Assembly (NCBI RefSeq): GCF_900478135.1
Contig: NZ_LS483470.1
Span: forward strand, 2,476,501 to 2,540,500
Origin: Leminorella richardii
Lineage (GTDB): Bacteria > Pseudomonadota > Gammaproteobacteria > Enterobacterales > Enterobacteriaceae
Direction: 5' to 3'
DNA length: 64,000 nt
Below are positions 25,374 through 34,049 of the stretch, piece after piece. The stretch's first letter is position 1, and each line of letters starts with the position of its first letter. Below the pieces are notes generated by a model. That model did no database searches and had not been told where the DNA came from. It was given only the letters and a program-made list of their open reading frames with translations. Both the position numbers and the translations under genes were made by a program.

Positions 25374-25973
25374 CTACTCTTCCTCAACAAACATCATCGC
25401 CGCCTGCGTGCGGTTATTAACGTTCAGTCGTCGAAAAATAGACTCCAAATGGGCTTTTACCGTACCTGCGCTAATGTTCAAACAGCGGCTAATCTGCTTG
25501 TTAGATTGTCCGTCAGCAAGCAAGCTAAGAATTTCTCTCTGACGTTCACTCAATGTTTCTATTGAGCGGTAGTGTTCATCATCAAGCACGGAGCTGTCGG
25601 GCAGGCATATCAATCCTGTTTCTGCAGCTCGCAAAACTTGAACCACGGCTTCCAGCGGCTGATCTTTACAAATAACGGCAACGGCGCGGTGTCGCAAATA
25701 TTGACGCACCCGCGATTTTTTCACCTTTCGCAATGAAACGATAACGTGCACTTGCGGATATTTTATAGACAGCTCATCAAGCAACGCTATACAACAAATA
25801 TGTTCCATTTCCCCGTCGAGTATAATAATTGAGATCCCCCCCTCATTTAATTCCAACCAGAAGCTGTCAATATTACTAGTATTAACTACCCTTGCCTCTG
25901 GCAACATTTTGACTAACCCGACGTTCAATCCATGTGCATAAATCGGCAATGTATCAATGATTAAAACATTCAT
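25374..25973 (-). CDS. LuxR/NarL-type response regulator, orphan
   Basis: 199 residues: an N-terminal receiver-like domain with Asp7, phosphoacceptor candidate Asp53 (IIILDGE) and Lys in VICKDQ, and a C-terminal LuxR helix-turn-helix (LSERQREILSLLADGQSNKQISRCLNIS then GTVKAHLESIFRRL). Only one acidic residue is present at the N-terminal acidic site instead of the usual pair, so phosphorylation may be impaired. No sensor kinase is nearby. It is convergent to the island genes and sits between the intact and broken lysozyme copies, so it may control them. Confidence 0.85.
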   Translation of the reverse strand: MNVLIIDTLPIYAHGLNVGLVKMLPEARVVNTSNIDSFWLELNEGGISIIILDGEMEHICCIALLDELSIKYPQVHVIVSLRKVKKSRVRQYLRHRAVAVICKDQPLEAVVQVLRAAETGLICLPDSSVLDDEHYRSIETLSERQREILSLLADGQSNKQISRCLNISAGTVKAHLESIFRRLNVNNRTQAAMMFVEEE

Positions 25974-26248
25974 TTGTATCCCCCTATGATTATTATAACA
26001 TCCACTATCACCTACGCCGTAAAAATGAAAATATAGCTATTAAACAATAAAATAAAGACGACATTTGCCGTATGCCATTTCGCATAACAAGCTGTTAGCC
26101 TAGCAATGAAAAAAAATGAATAAATTAGTTAGAAAAGACTTCCTGTCATTTAAAAACCTATTATTAAAAAATAAAGTAAAAAAACCCATTACTATTTATA
26201 TAAACCCCAAAAATAAATGGCTACATAAAACAGTTTAAGAAAGAAAAA
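25974..26248. other. AT-rich intergenic region upstream of the regulator
   Basis: About 275 very AT-rich bases between divergent regulator and lysozyme pseudogene; no motif recognised apart from an AAGAAAG ribosome binding site before 26249. Confidence 0.4.
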
Positions 26249-26709
26249 ATGGCAAACATTCCCGAACATACAGAAAGAAATGAAATCATACTTATAAAAT
26301 GCGTTGAAACACTTAAGTTAAGAAAATACCGCAACACCGTTGGCTTGTGGACCATCAGCTACGGCCACTTAATCCTCCCCACAGAGACATTTTATCGCAG
26401 TCTTGCCGAAGAAGAGGGAGAATCTCTACTGCATGAAGACCTTTTACAAACAGAAAGAGGCATTAAGCGGTTGGTTACTGTGTCGCTCACACAAAATCAG
26501 TTTGATGCGCTGGTTTAACGTCGGCATCAGCTAGTTTAAAGCCTCAACGTTGTTAAAAAGGCTCAATGCCAAAAACTCCCCCAACGCCGCCAATGAACTG
26601 CTAAAGTGGAATAAGGAGGGAGGGTAGAGTACTGACGGGCTTATCTCGCAGTCGCATGGCCGAGATAGATTTGTTTAATCAAACAGAAACTCAAAGTCAG
26701 GAAGCCTAA
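26249..26709 (+). pseudogene. Broken second GH24 lysozyme copy
   Basis: The reading frame at 26249-26518 follows the intact lysozyme (21878) residue by residue, then stops because 11 bases are missing around 26516 (the intact gene reads GCGCTGGTCTCTTTCGTC there). Downstream DNA to about 26700 still matches the rest of the lysozyme gene at nucleotide level, with further damage. The catalytic aspartate aligned with Asp29 is Asn29, whereas Glu20 and Thr35 remain. It is an old, inactive duplicate. Confidence 0.85.
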
Positions 26710-26719
26710 ACCGGCATGT

Positions 26720-27586
26720 TTATCTGCATGGCTCTCCCTGCCGCGCAATCCACCGTTGATGAACCCATAGCGTCGCCAAAAGGATCCCACCGCCAATCAG
26801 CGTCTTTCCCCACGGCGGCTGCTCCTGCCAGAGGGCGAAGTTCACTATTAAGCCTACGGGGATCATAGCGTTGTTCATGATAGCCAGCGTGCCGGCATCC
26901 ACCCGACTAGCGCCATAGTTCCACATAAAGTAGCCCAGCCCGGAGGCGCCAAATCCCAGCCACAGCAGAATCAGCCACTGGGTCGTCGTTGTGGGCAGTT
27001 GACTTGCATCCCCCTGCCACAGCCAGGCTACCGCGGCAACACACAGAGCGCCGAGATAGAACAGCGCTCCGGCCTGTGTAGGCGGCAGTGTATAGCGCTC
27101 CATCGCACGCTTATAGCCCACCTGCCCCAGCGCAAAAAAGAAGTTCGCCGCCTGAATAATCGCCATGCCGAGCCAAAAACCCGGCTTAGGCTGGCTAAAG
27201 TTGATCACCCCTGCCCCCACTACCGCCAGCGCGGCACTGAACAAATAGCGCCAGCGCAGCGCCTGACCGCGAAGAGCATCGTAAATCAGCGTGATATAGA
27301 TGGGCATGGTAATGCCAAACAGCAGCACCTCTTCCACACTCAGGTAAAGAAACGAATGATAGTAAAACAGGTACATGACGCCGAGCTGGCTGGCGCCCGA
27401 GGCCATAAAAGCTAAGGCGGGGAGTAAAGAAAGGCCTTTAGGCTTTAAAAAGGGAACGAACAGCAGGCTCGCCAGCCCGATTCGCATCAGAACGGAAAAC
27501 CACGGATCCACCTGACCGGCCAGATAAACGCCGATTAGGCTGAAAGAAAACGACCAGATAATCGTCGTTACAATAAGAAAAGGCAT
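26720..27586 (-). CDS. EamA/DMT-superfamily transporter
   Basis: A 288-residue protein with ten hydrophobic helices in two EamA repeats (about 1-135 and 145-280). The DMT superfamily exports or imports amino acids, metabolites or vitamins. I start it at 27586 (MPFLIVTTIIW, GGAG seven bases upstream), just 17 bases after the bioA stop, so it is co-transcribed with bioA. That makes a role in export or import of biotin or a precursor (for example KAPA/DAPA) conceivable, but this is inference. Confidence 0.85.
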   Translation of the reverse strand: MPFLIVTTIIWSFSFSLIGVYLAGQVDPWFSVLMRIGLASLLFVPFLKPKGLSLLPALAFMASGASQLGVMYLFYYHSFLYLSVEEVLLFGITMPIYITLIYDALRGQALRWRYLFSAALAVVGAGVINFSQPKPGFWLGMAIIQAANFFFALGQVGYKRAMERYTLPPTQAGALFYLGALCVAAVAWLWQGDASQLPTTTTQWLILLWLGFGASGLGYFMWNYGASRVDAGTLAIMNNAMIPVGLIVNFALWQEQPPWGKTLIGGGILLATLWVHQRWIARQGEPCR

Positions 27587-27602
27587 AGAGGCTCCAGTGC
27601 CA

Positions 27603-28903
27603 TCAGGCGCTGCGGTAGAGGGAATAGTCAGCAACCGCGGTGGATACGGCCTGCGTCAGTCGAGTCAGCTGTTCCGGGTGAATAATGTAGGGCGGCATCA
27701 GATAAATAAGCCGCCCAAAGGGCCGGATCCACACGCCGCAGTCAACGAAAAAGCGCTGTATTTTCGCCAAATCGACATCCTGCTTCATTTCCACTACGCC
27801 AATAGCGCCAAGCACTCTAACCTGCTGAACAAACTCGCTCGATGCCAAGGGAGCGAGCTCCCTCTTCATCTGCGCTTCAATCTGAGATACCTGATTCTGC
27901 CAGTGGTCTTCCGCAAGCAAATCAAGGCTCGCACAGGCAACGGCGCAGGCTAGTGGATTCCCCATAAAGGTAGGCCCGTGCATCAGGCAGCCTGCCTCGC
28001 CGTTGCTAACAACGTCCGCAACACTACGCCGGGCTATCGCTGCGGACAGCGTCATATAGCCCCCGGTCAACGCTTTGCCGACGCATAAAATGTCGGGTAC
28101 GACGTCGGCGTGCTCACAGGCGAACAGCCTGCCGCTGCGGCCAAATCCGGTAGCTATCTCATCGGCAATCAGCAGTACGCCGTATTCATCACACAGTCGC
28201 CGTATGTGGCGGAGATATTCAGGGTGATAAAAGCACATCCCTCCGGCCCCTGAACAATAGGCTCTAGAACGATGGCCGCCAGATCTCGGTGATGCTCAGC
28301 CACTATTTGAGCAATCGGGACAATGGCCTTTTCCTGCCACGTGCCGCCAAACGGAATGTCCATTCCATCGATAAACAGTCCATCAGGCAAAAAGCCGCGA
28401 TACAGGGAATGCATCGACGAAGCCGGGTCGCTAACCGACATGGCGCCAAAGGTGTCTCCGTGATAGCCCCGAGTTAGAGAAAGAAAGCGCCGCCGAGGCT
28501 CACCTCGTCCCTGCCAGTACTGAAGTGCCATCTTCATGGCGACCTCAACCGCTACCGAGCCAGAGTCAGCGAGAAAAACGCACTCCAATCCTTTGGGCAC
28601 CATCTCTATCAGCCGCCGACATAGGGCAATAGCAGGCTCATGAGTTAAACCACCGAACATCACGTGTGACATGTTAGCCAACTGTGCCGTCACCGCCTGA
28701 TTTAGCACTGGGTGGTTATAGCCGTGCACCGCCGCCCACCAGGACGACATGCCGTCAATCAGGCGTTCTCCGCTCTGTAGATAAATCTCACATCCCTGCG
28801 CACGGCTCACGGGATAACAGGGCAAAGGCTGTGACATGGAGGCATAGGGGTGCCACACGTGGCGACGATCGAATTCTTCATCAGTTAGCGTATTGGTCAT
28901 CAT
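27603..28903 (-). pseudogene. bioA: bioA, DAPA aminotransferase, single-base frameshift
   Basis: Two overlapping frames together encode a full BioA (433 residues if one base is restored; the family is about 429). The first half runs from MTNTLTDEEFDRRHVWHPYASM to LEPIVQG, and the second resumes CFYHPEYLRHIRRLCDEYG with the PLP motifs IADEIATGFGRSG and the lysine in GKALTGGYM. The break is at 28247-28250, where a run of four C on the plus strand should be five (VQGAGG in E. coli reads VQGPEG here). All other motifs are intact, so it is either a very recent inactivation or a sequencing error. BioA makes DAPA from KAPA with SAM. Confidence 0.9.
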
Positions 28904-28925
28904 GAGTTAATGGTCTTATTTAATA

Positions 28926-28957
28926 TGTAAACTAAATTGACATTAATTTAGTTTACA
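28926..28957. promoter_or_regulatory. BirA (BioR-type bio operator) binding site
   Basis: TGTAAACTAAATT (28926-28938) is matched exactly by its reverse complement AATTTAGTTTACA (28945-28957). It fits the known BirA operator (TTGTAAAC and GTTTACAA arms) and sits between divergent bioA and bioB, as in E. coli. Biotinoyl-AMP-bound BirA would repress both sides. Confidence 0.9.
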
Positions 28958-28998
28958 AATATCTTTTTTCAAAACCAACACTTTTTACTGAGAAATAA

Positions 28999-30048
28999 AT
29001 GGAAAGCACAATGACCGCCCCCTTACGCTGGACGCAGAGCGCTGCAGAGGCTCTGTTTAACGAACCTCTGCTGGAACTGCTGTTTCGCGCGCAGTCCGTT
29101 CACCGCCAGCACTTTAACCCCCGCGTTATTCAGCTCAGCACGCTGCTGTCGATTAAAACCGGTAACTGCCCTGAAGACTGTAAGTACTGCCCGCAAAGCG
29201 CGCGCTACCACACTGGCGTAGGCAGCGAACCGCTTATGGAGATAGAGCAGGTACTGGCCGCCGCCAGACGCGCCAAAGCCTCAGGAGCCAGTCGCTTTTG
29301 TATGGGGGCTGCCTGGAAAAACCCGAAAGACCGCGATTTACCGCACCTCGAACGCATTATCGACGGCGTTAAACGGCTAGGTCTGGAAAGCTGCATGACT
29401 CTGGGGATGCTGAGCGCCTCTCAGGCGCAGCGGCTAGCTAAAGCAGGGCTGGACTACTACAACCACAATCTGGATACCTCACGGGATTTTTACCCAAGCA
29501 TCATTACCACTCGCCGCTACCAAGAGCGGCTCGATACCCTAAGCCACGTTCGCGAAGCGGGAATGAAGGTATGCAGCGGCGGCATTGTCGGGCTGGGTGA
29601 GTCCGTTCGCGATCGGGCCTCACTGCTTATCGAGTTGGCTAACCTGCCCGAACCGCCACACAGCGTCCCCATCAATATGCTGGTTAGCGTAGCGGGTACG
29701 CCGCTGGAAAACGGCTCACCGGTCGATCCGTTTGACTTTATCCGCACCGTTGCCGCCGCGCGCATTATGATGCCAACGTCCTACGTTCGGCTTTCTGCCG
29801 GCAGAGAGCAAATGAGCGAACAGACACAGGCCATGTGTTTTATGGCAGGGGCTAACTCCATCTTCTACGGTTGCCAGCTACTGACGACCCCGAATCCAAA
29901 TGAAAATCGCGATCTGGCGCTGCTAAAAAAGCTGGGGCTGGAAACGGCTCACGGCAGCGTCGCACCGGAAGAAGATGAACGCCTTCACCGCCTTGCTGAA
30001 CGGCCAAAAGAGGCTGACACAGCCCTTTACTACAACGCCGCACGCTGA
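28999..30048 (+). CDS. bioB: Biotin synthase
   Basis: A 349-residue radical-SAM enzyme with the 4Fe-4S motif CPEDCKYC (near residue 56) and the conserved RLSAGREQMSEQTQAMCF near the 2Fe-2S arginine. It inserts sulfur into dethiobiotin. The C-terminal region is full-length. It is followed after 9 bases by bioD (TGAGGAGATACGATG), not by bioF as in E. coli. Confidence 0.97.
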   Translation: MESTMTAPLRWTQSAAEALFNEPLLELLFRAQSVHRQHFNPRVIQLSTLLSIKTGNCPEDCKYCPQSARYHTGVGSEPLMEIEQVLAAARRAKASGASRFCMGAAWKNPKDRDLPHLERIIDGVKRLGLESCMTLGMLSASQAQRLAKAGLDYYNHNLDTSRDFYPSIITTRRYQERLDTLSHVREAGMKVCSGGIVGLGESVRDRASLLIELANLPEPPHSVPINMLVSVAGTPLENGSPVDPFDFIRTVAAARIMMPTSYVRLSAGREQMSEQTQAMCFMAGANSIFYGCQLLTTPNPNENRDLALLKKLGLETAHGSVAPEEDERLHRLAERPKEADTALYYNAAR

Positions 30049-30057
30049 GGAGATACG

Positions 30058-30744
30058 ATGCCGCTACGCTGGTTTGTCACCGCAACGGATACCGATGCGG
30101 GAAAAACGCTCGCCACTTGCGCCCTGCTGCAGGCTTTCATTGAACAGGGCTATCGCACCGTCGGCTACAAGCCGGTTGCATCCGGCGCTTTTCCCACGGC
30201 TGACGGCCTAAGAAACGACGACGGTCTCAGGCTATGGGAGCAGGCCAACCCTCGCCCTCGCTATGAAGAAATCAACCCACTGCTGTTCAAAGAGGCCACC
30301 TCACCTCATCTCGCCGCCGCGCTGGAAAACAGAGAGATAGATCTCGATGCGCTCTCTTCGGGGCTATCGCGGCTCACTTCTCGCTACGATGTAACGCTCG
30401 TGGAAGGCGCTGGCGGCTGGCTCACGCCGCTTAACGAGCGGGAGAACCTGTCGGACTGGGTCATACGGGAAAATCTGGGGGTCATTCTGGTGGTTAATCT
30501 GAAGCTAGGCTGTATTAACCATGCCCTACTCACCCAGCAGGCAGTGCTGGGCGCAGGTCTGCCTCTGGCGGGCTGGATAGCCAATCGCACGACTGCCGAT
30601 CCGCATCAGGAGTCGGCCTATATGGAGACGCTGACGCAGCGCATTAACGCCCCCATGGTGGGCAATATCCCCTATCTCACTCAGCCGTTTGACAAACATC
30701 TGGCACCGTTTATTCACCTTGCCCCACTTCTCTCTCACCCATAA
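30058..30744 (+). CDS. bioD: Dethiobiotin synthetase
   Basis: A 228-residue P-loop enzyme with ATDTDAGKT (residues near 9) and VEGAGGWLTPL, both BioD motifs. It closes the ureido ring of DAPA with CO2 and ATP to make dethiobiotin, the BioB substrate. Residue 1 of the P-loop differs (A for the usual G), which is tolerated in the family. Direct coupling to bioB by a ribosome binding site overlapping the bioB stop. Confidence 0.95.
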   Translation: MPLRWFVTATDTDAGKTLATCALLQAFIEQGYRTVGYKPVASGAFPTADGLRNDDGLRLWEQANPRPRYEEINPLLFKEATSPHLAAALENREIDLDALSSGLSRLTSRYDVTLVEGAGGWLTPLNERENLSDWVIRENLGVILVVNLKLGCINHALLTQQAVLGAGLPLAGWIANRTTADPHQESAYMETLTQRINAPMVGNIPYLTQPFDKHLAPFIHLAPLLSHP

Positions 30745-30782
30745 AAAAACCCGCCTTCTAGCATCAGTAAGGCGGGTTTTTT
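30744..30782. terminator. Bidirectional terminator between bioD and secF
   Basis: AAAAAACCCGCCTT and AAGGCGGGTTTTTT form a perfect stem flanked by A- and T-runs, serving bioD and the convergent secF. Confidence 0.9.
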
Positions 30783-30802
30783 AGTTAGCTAGCTCAGAAG
30801 GA

Positions 30803-31771
30803 TTACGGCAGTAGTGAAGGCTGGTCGGCCCCCTCTTTTTCCACCTTGGTCGGCAGCATATGTTCGCGCTTCACGCCGAGCTTCAGCGCCATATAGGCAG
30901 CAACCCAGATAGAAGACGCTGTACCCAAAAGGATACCGATAGCCAGAGACTCCGAGAAGCCCTTCAGCATTTCGCCGCCGAAGAACAGCAGGCACAGCAC
31001 CGCCAGCAGCGTGGTGCCGGAGGTCATCAGCGTACGGCTCAGGGTTTGCGTCAGCGAGACGTTCATGATCTCGTACGGCGTACCGCGACGGATCTTGCGG
31101 AAGTTTTCTCGCATCCGGTCAAATACCACGATGGTGTCGTTCAGCGAGTAGCCGATAATCGACAGCATTGAGGCTACGATAGTCAGGTCAACTTCGCGCT
31201 GGAAGAACGAAATGATACCCAGCGTGATCACCACGTCGTGCGCCAGTGCAAATACTGCGCCGGTCGCCAAGCGCCACTCAAAGCGAACGCCGACATAGAG
31301 CAGGATACACAGCAAACAAACGATGATCGCCATTAACCCTGACTGCGCCAGTTCTGCGCCAACGCTAGGGCCAACAAACTCAATACGCTTGATGGTCGCA
31401 CCCTGATCCGCATTTTTGTGCACCACATTGAGGATCTTGTTGCTCAGCGTTTCGCTGTTCATCCCCTCAATGGGCGCCATGCGGATCATCACATCCCGAC
31501 TGCTGCCGAAGTTTTGCACGATCGGATCCTTAAACCCTTCCGCACTCAGCTCTTCACGCACCTTCTCCAGATCGATCGGGTGGGTCAGCTTCACCTCAAC
31601 GACGGTACCGCCGGTAAAGTCCAGACCCCAGTTAAAGCCCTTCATTCCCATAATCACGAATGAAGCGACAACCAGAATCATTGAGATAACAAAAGCGGCG
31701 TTCCCCACGCGCAGGAAGTCAAACACCCTGCGTCCGTGGTTAAGCTGCTCTACTTTATATTCCTCTGCCAC
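30803..31771 (-). CDS. secF: Protein translocase subunit SecF
   Basis: A 322-residue inner-membrane protein with six helices, a periplasmic domain between the first two, and the GLDFTGGTVVEV motif near the N-terminus. With SecD and YajC it uses the proton gradient to help protein release from SecYEG. It follows secD with a 10-base gap. Confidence 0.97.
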   Translation of the reverse strand: MAEEYKVEQLNHGRRVFDFLRVGNAAFVISMILVVASFVIMGMKGFNWGLDFTGGTVVEVKLTHPIDLEKVREELSAEGFKDPIVQNFGSSRDVMIRMAPIEGMNSETLSNKILNVVHKNADQGATIKRIEFVGPSVGAELAQSGLMAIIVCLLCILLYVGVRFEWRLATGAVFALAHDVVITLGIISFFQREVDLTIVASMLSIIGYSLNDTIVVFDRMRENFRKIRRGTPYEIMNVSLTQTLSRTLMTSGTTLLAVLCLLFFGGEMLKGFSESLAIGILLGTASSIWVAAYMALKLGVKREHMLPTKVEKEGADQPSLLP

Positions 31772-31781
31772 AACAGACTCC

Positions 31782-33632
31782 TTAAATAGACAGCTTAGCG
31801 ACGCGTTTGCCGCCGTATACTAGGTTCACGATGGCGCGAGTGCCAACGATCGCCGTAAACATAGAAGTCAGTACGCCGATTGACAGCGTAATGGCAAAGC
31901 CCTTGATCGAACCGGTACCGACTGCATAAAGGATAGCGGCGGTAATCAGCGTTGTCAGGTTGGCGTCCAAAATACTGCTGAAAGCGCCGTTATAGCCTTC
32001 ATGAATCGCCTGCTGCACGCTGCGCCCGTTTTTAAGCTCTTCCTTTATACGCTCGTTGATAAGCACGTTGGCATCCACCGCCATACCTACCGTCAGCACG
32101 ATACCGGCAATCCCCGGCATACTCAGCGTCGCCCCCGGAAGCAGCGACATGGTTCCGACGATCAGAATAACGTTCACCAGCAGTGCCATACTGGCCACGA
32201 TGCCGAAGAAGCGGTAAACCAGCAGCATAAAGATAACGGAGACCATCAGTCCCCAGAAGCACGCTTCCAGACCCTGTTCGATGTTTTGTTGCCCCATGGA
32301 AGGACCAATGGTGCGTTCTTCAACGATCTGGATCGGCGCAATCAGCGCACCGGCGCGCAGCAGTTCTGACAGCGTCCGCGCTTCCTGTGGCGTTGAAATG
32401 CCGGTGATCTGGAACTTGTTGCCAAGGCGATCCTGGATCGTCGCAACGTTGATCACCTCTTCATGCTTTTCCATGATGGTTTTGCCGTTGGCATCTTTCT
32501 TACCGCTGTCTTTATATTCAACAAACAGCGTCGCCATTGGCTTGTAGATGTTGTCCTTGGTGAAGTTGGACATGATGTCGCCACCGGCGCTGTCCAGCGT
32601 GATATCAACCTTCGGACGCCCGTTCTGGTCCATGCCGGACTGAGCGTAGGTGATATGGTCACCGGTCAATACCACTTTCTTGTACAGCACGACCGGAGAG
32701 CCGTCCTGACGATACTTCACTTCAGACTTGCTGCGGTCGCGACCGCGCAGTACTGAAGCGGCATCAATGCTGGAGTTAACCAGACGGAATTCCAGCGTTG
32801 CTGTCGCACCAAGAATCTCTTTAGCGCGAGCCGTATCCTGAATACCCGGCAGTTCAACGACGATGCGCTCTGCGCCCTGACGCTGAACAACCGGCTCCGC
32901 TACCCCTAACTGGTTGACGCGGTTACGCAAAATAGTGGTATTTTGCTGAATAGCGTCTTCACGCGCTTCTCTCAGGCGCTCATCGCTCATCGTGGCCGAG
33001 AAGCTGTTGTTAGCCTCTGCGGTGAACACCAGATCGCGATGACGCGGTGTCAAATAGTCTATTGCCTTCGTGCGGCTGTCAGCATCTGGGAAACGGCCAA
33101 TAACGCTGCCGTTACTGCCCTTTGCAATTTCTGAGAAAGGGATCTTCTGAGACTGAAGCTCGCTTTCAATACCGTCCAGCGTCTGCTCTTGCAGCTTGGC
33201 CATTGCTGTTTCCATATCCACTTCCATCAGGAAATGAACCCCGCCGCGCAGATCCAGACCAAGCTTCATCGGCTCGGCGCCAATGGCGCTCATCCAGGCA
33301 GGCGTAGTGGGAGCAAGGTTAAGAGCAACAACGAATTTGTCACCCAGTGCGTCCATCAGCACTTCTCTGGCGCGCAGCTGAACGTCGGTATTGTCAAAGC
33401 GGATCATCACTGTGCCGTTAGGCTCTAGCACAGATGACTTAAAGGCAATTGTCTCTTTGGTCAAAGCGTCTTCAGCCTGACCCAGAGTAGTCTGGTTGGC
33501 GATAGCGCCGCGAGCACCAGAAATCTGAATCGCCGGGTCTTCGCCGTAGAGATTAGGAAGCGCATACAGCAAACCAATGCAGATCACGAAGATCAGCATC
33601 AGATACTTCCATAAAGGGTAGCGGTTTAACAC
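31782..33632 (-). CDS. secD: Protein translocase subunit SecD
   Basis: The 616-residue protein has a first transmembrane helix (8-27), a large periplasmic domain with LGLDLRGGVHFLMEVDM, and five C-terminal helices with the SSD/RND-like core. Translation starts at GTG (33632), preceded by AAGGGA. Length agrees with E. coli SecD (615). Confidence 0.97.
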   Translation of the reverse strand: MLNRYPLWKYLMLIFVICIGLLYALPNLYGEDPAIQISGARGAIANQTTLGQAEDALTKETIAFKSSVLEPNGTVMIRFDNTDVQLRAREVLMDALGDKFVVALNLAPTTPAWMSAIGAEPMKLGLDLRGGVHFLMEVDMETAMAKLQEQTLDGIESELQSQKIPFSEIAKGSNGSVIGRFPDADSRTKAIDYLTPRHRDLVFTAEANNSFSATMSDERLREAREDAIQQNTTILRNRVNQLGVAEPVVQRQGAERIVVELPGIQDTARAKEILGATATLEFRLVNSSIDAASVLRGRDRSKSEVKYRQDGSPVVLYKKVVLTGDHITYAQSGMDQNGRPKVDITLDSAGGDIMSNFTKDNIYKPMATLFVEYKDSGKKDANGKTIMEKHEEVINVATIQDRLGNKFQITGISTPQEARTLSELLRAGALIAPIQIVEERTIGPSMGQQNIEQGLEACFWGLMVSVIFMLLVYRFFGIVASMALLVNVILIVGTMSLLPGATLSMPGIAGIVLTVGMAVDANVLINERIKEELKNGRSVQQAIHEGYNGAFSSILDANLTTLITAAILYAVGTGSIKGFAITLSIGVLTSMFTAIVGTRAIVNLVYGGKRVAKLSI

Positions 33633-33653
33633 GATAGTTTCCCTTCGGGAAAA

Positions 33654-33688
33654 ACAAAAAACACAGCGCCCCTTTTTACAGGGGCGCT
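33654..33688 (-). terminator. Stem-loop between yajC and secD
   Basis: AGCGCCCC (33665-33672) pairs with GGGGCGCT (33681-33688), with a T-rich tract on the minus strand after it. In a yajC-secD-secF operon this is likely a partial terminator or attenuator that raises YajC over SecDF. Confidence 0.65.
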
Positions 33689-33696
33689 TTCATAAA

Positions 33697-34029
33697 TCAG
33701 AGCGCTTTCATGGTGCCTTTAGGCAGAACAGCGGCAACGAAGTCGCGCTTGATGGTCACTTCAGTGGTGTCGTTCAGCGCAATCACGATGTAGCCAGTAT
33801 CAGAAACTTTAGATACGCGACCTACCAGGCCACCGTTAGTCAGCACTTCATCGCCTTTAGAAATAGAACTCATCAGGTTTTTATGATCTTTAGCGCGCTT
33901 TTGCTGAGGACGCAGGATCATAAAATAGAAAATCAGACCGAACACCACCAGCATGATGACCAGAGAGTAAGGGCTGCCTTGGGCTGGCGCACCGGCAGAA
34001 GCGACGGCGTCAGAAATAAAAAGACTCAT
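33697..34029 (-). CDS. yajC: Sec translocase accessory subunit YajC
   Basis: A 110-residue protein with one membrane helix (about 20-40, YSLVIMLVVFGLIFYFMIL) followed by RPQQKRAKDHKN and a small beta domain. It belongs to the SecDF-YajC complex. It lies between tgt and secD, as in E. coli. Confidence 0.95.
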   Translation of the reverse strand: MSLFISDAVASAGAPAQGSPYSLVIMLVVFGLIFYFMILRPQQKRAKDHKNLMSSISKGDEVLTNGGLVGRVSKVSDTGYIVIALNDTTEVTIKRDFVAAVLPKGTMKAL

Positions 34030-34049
34030 TAATGAGATTCCTCTTTGTG

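Noticed and set aside
20577..26709. Island considered as a prophage
   Set aside because: Only a lysozyme and holin-like proteins recall phage; no integrase, capsid, tail or terminase gene and no att repeats were seen.
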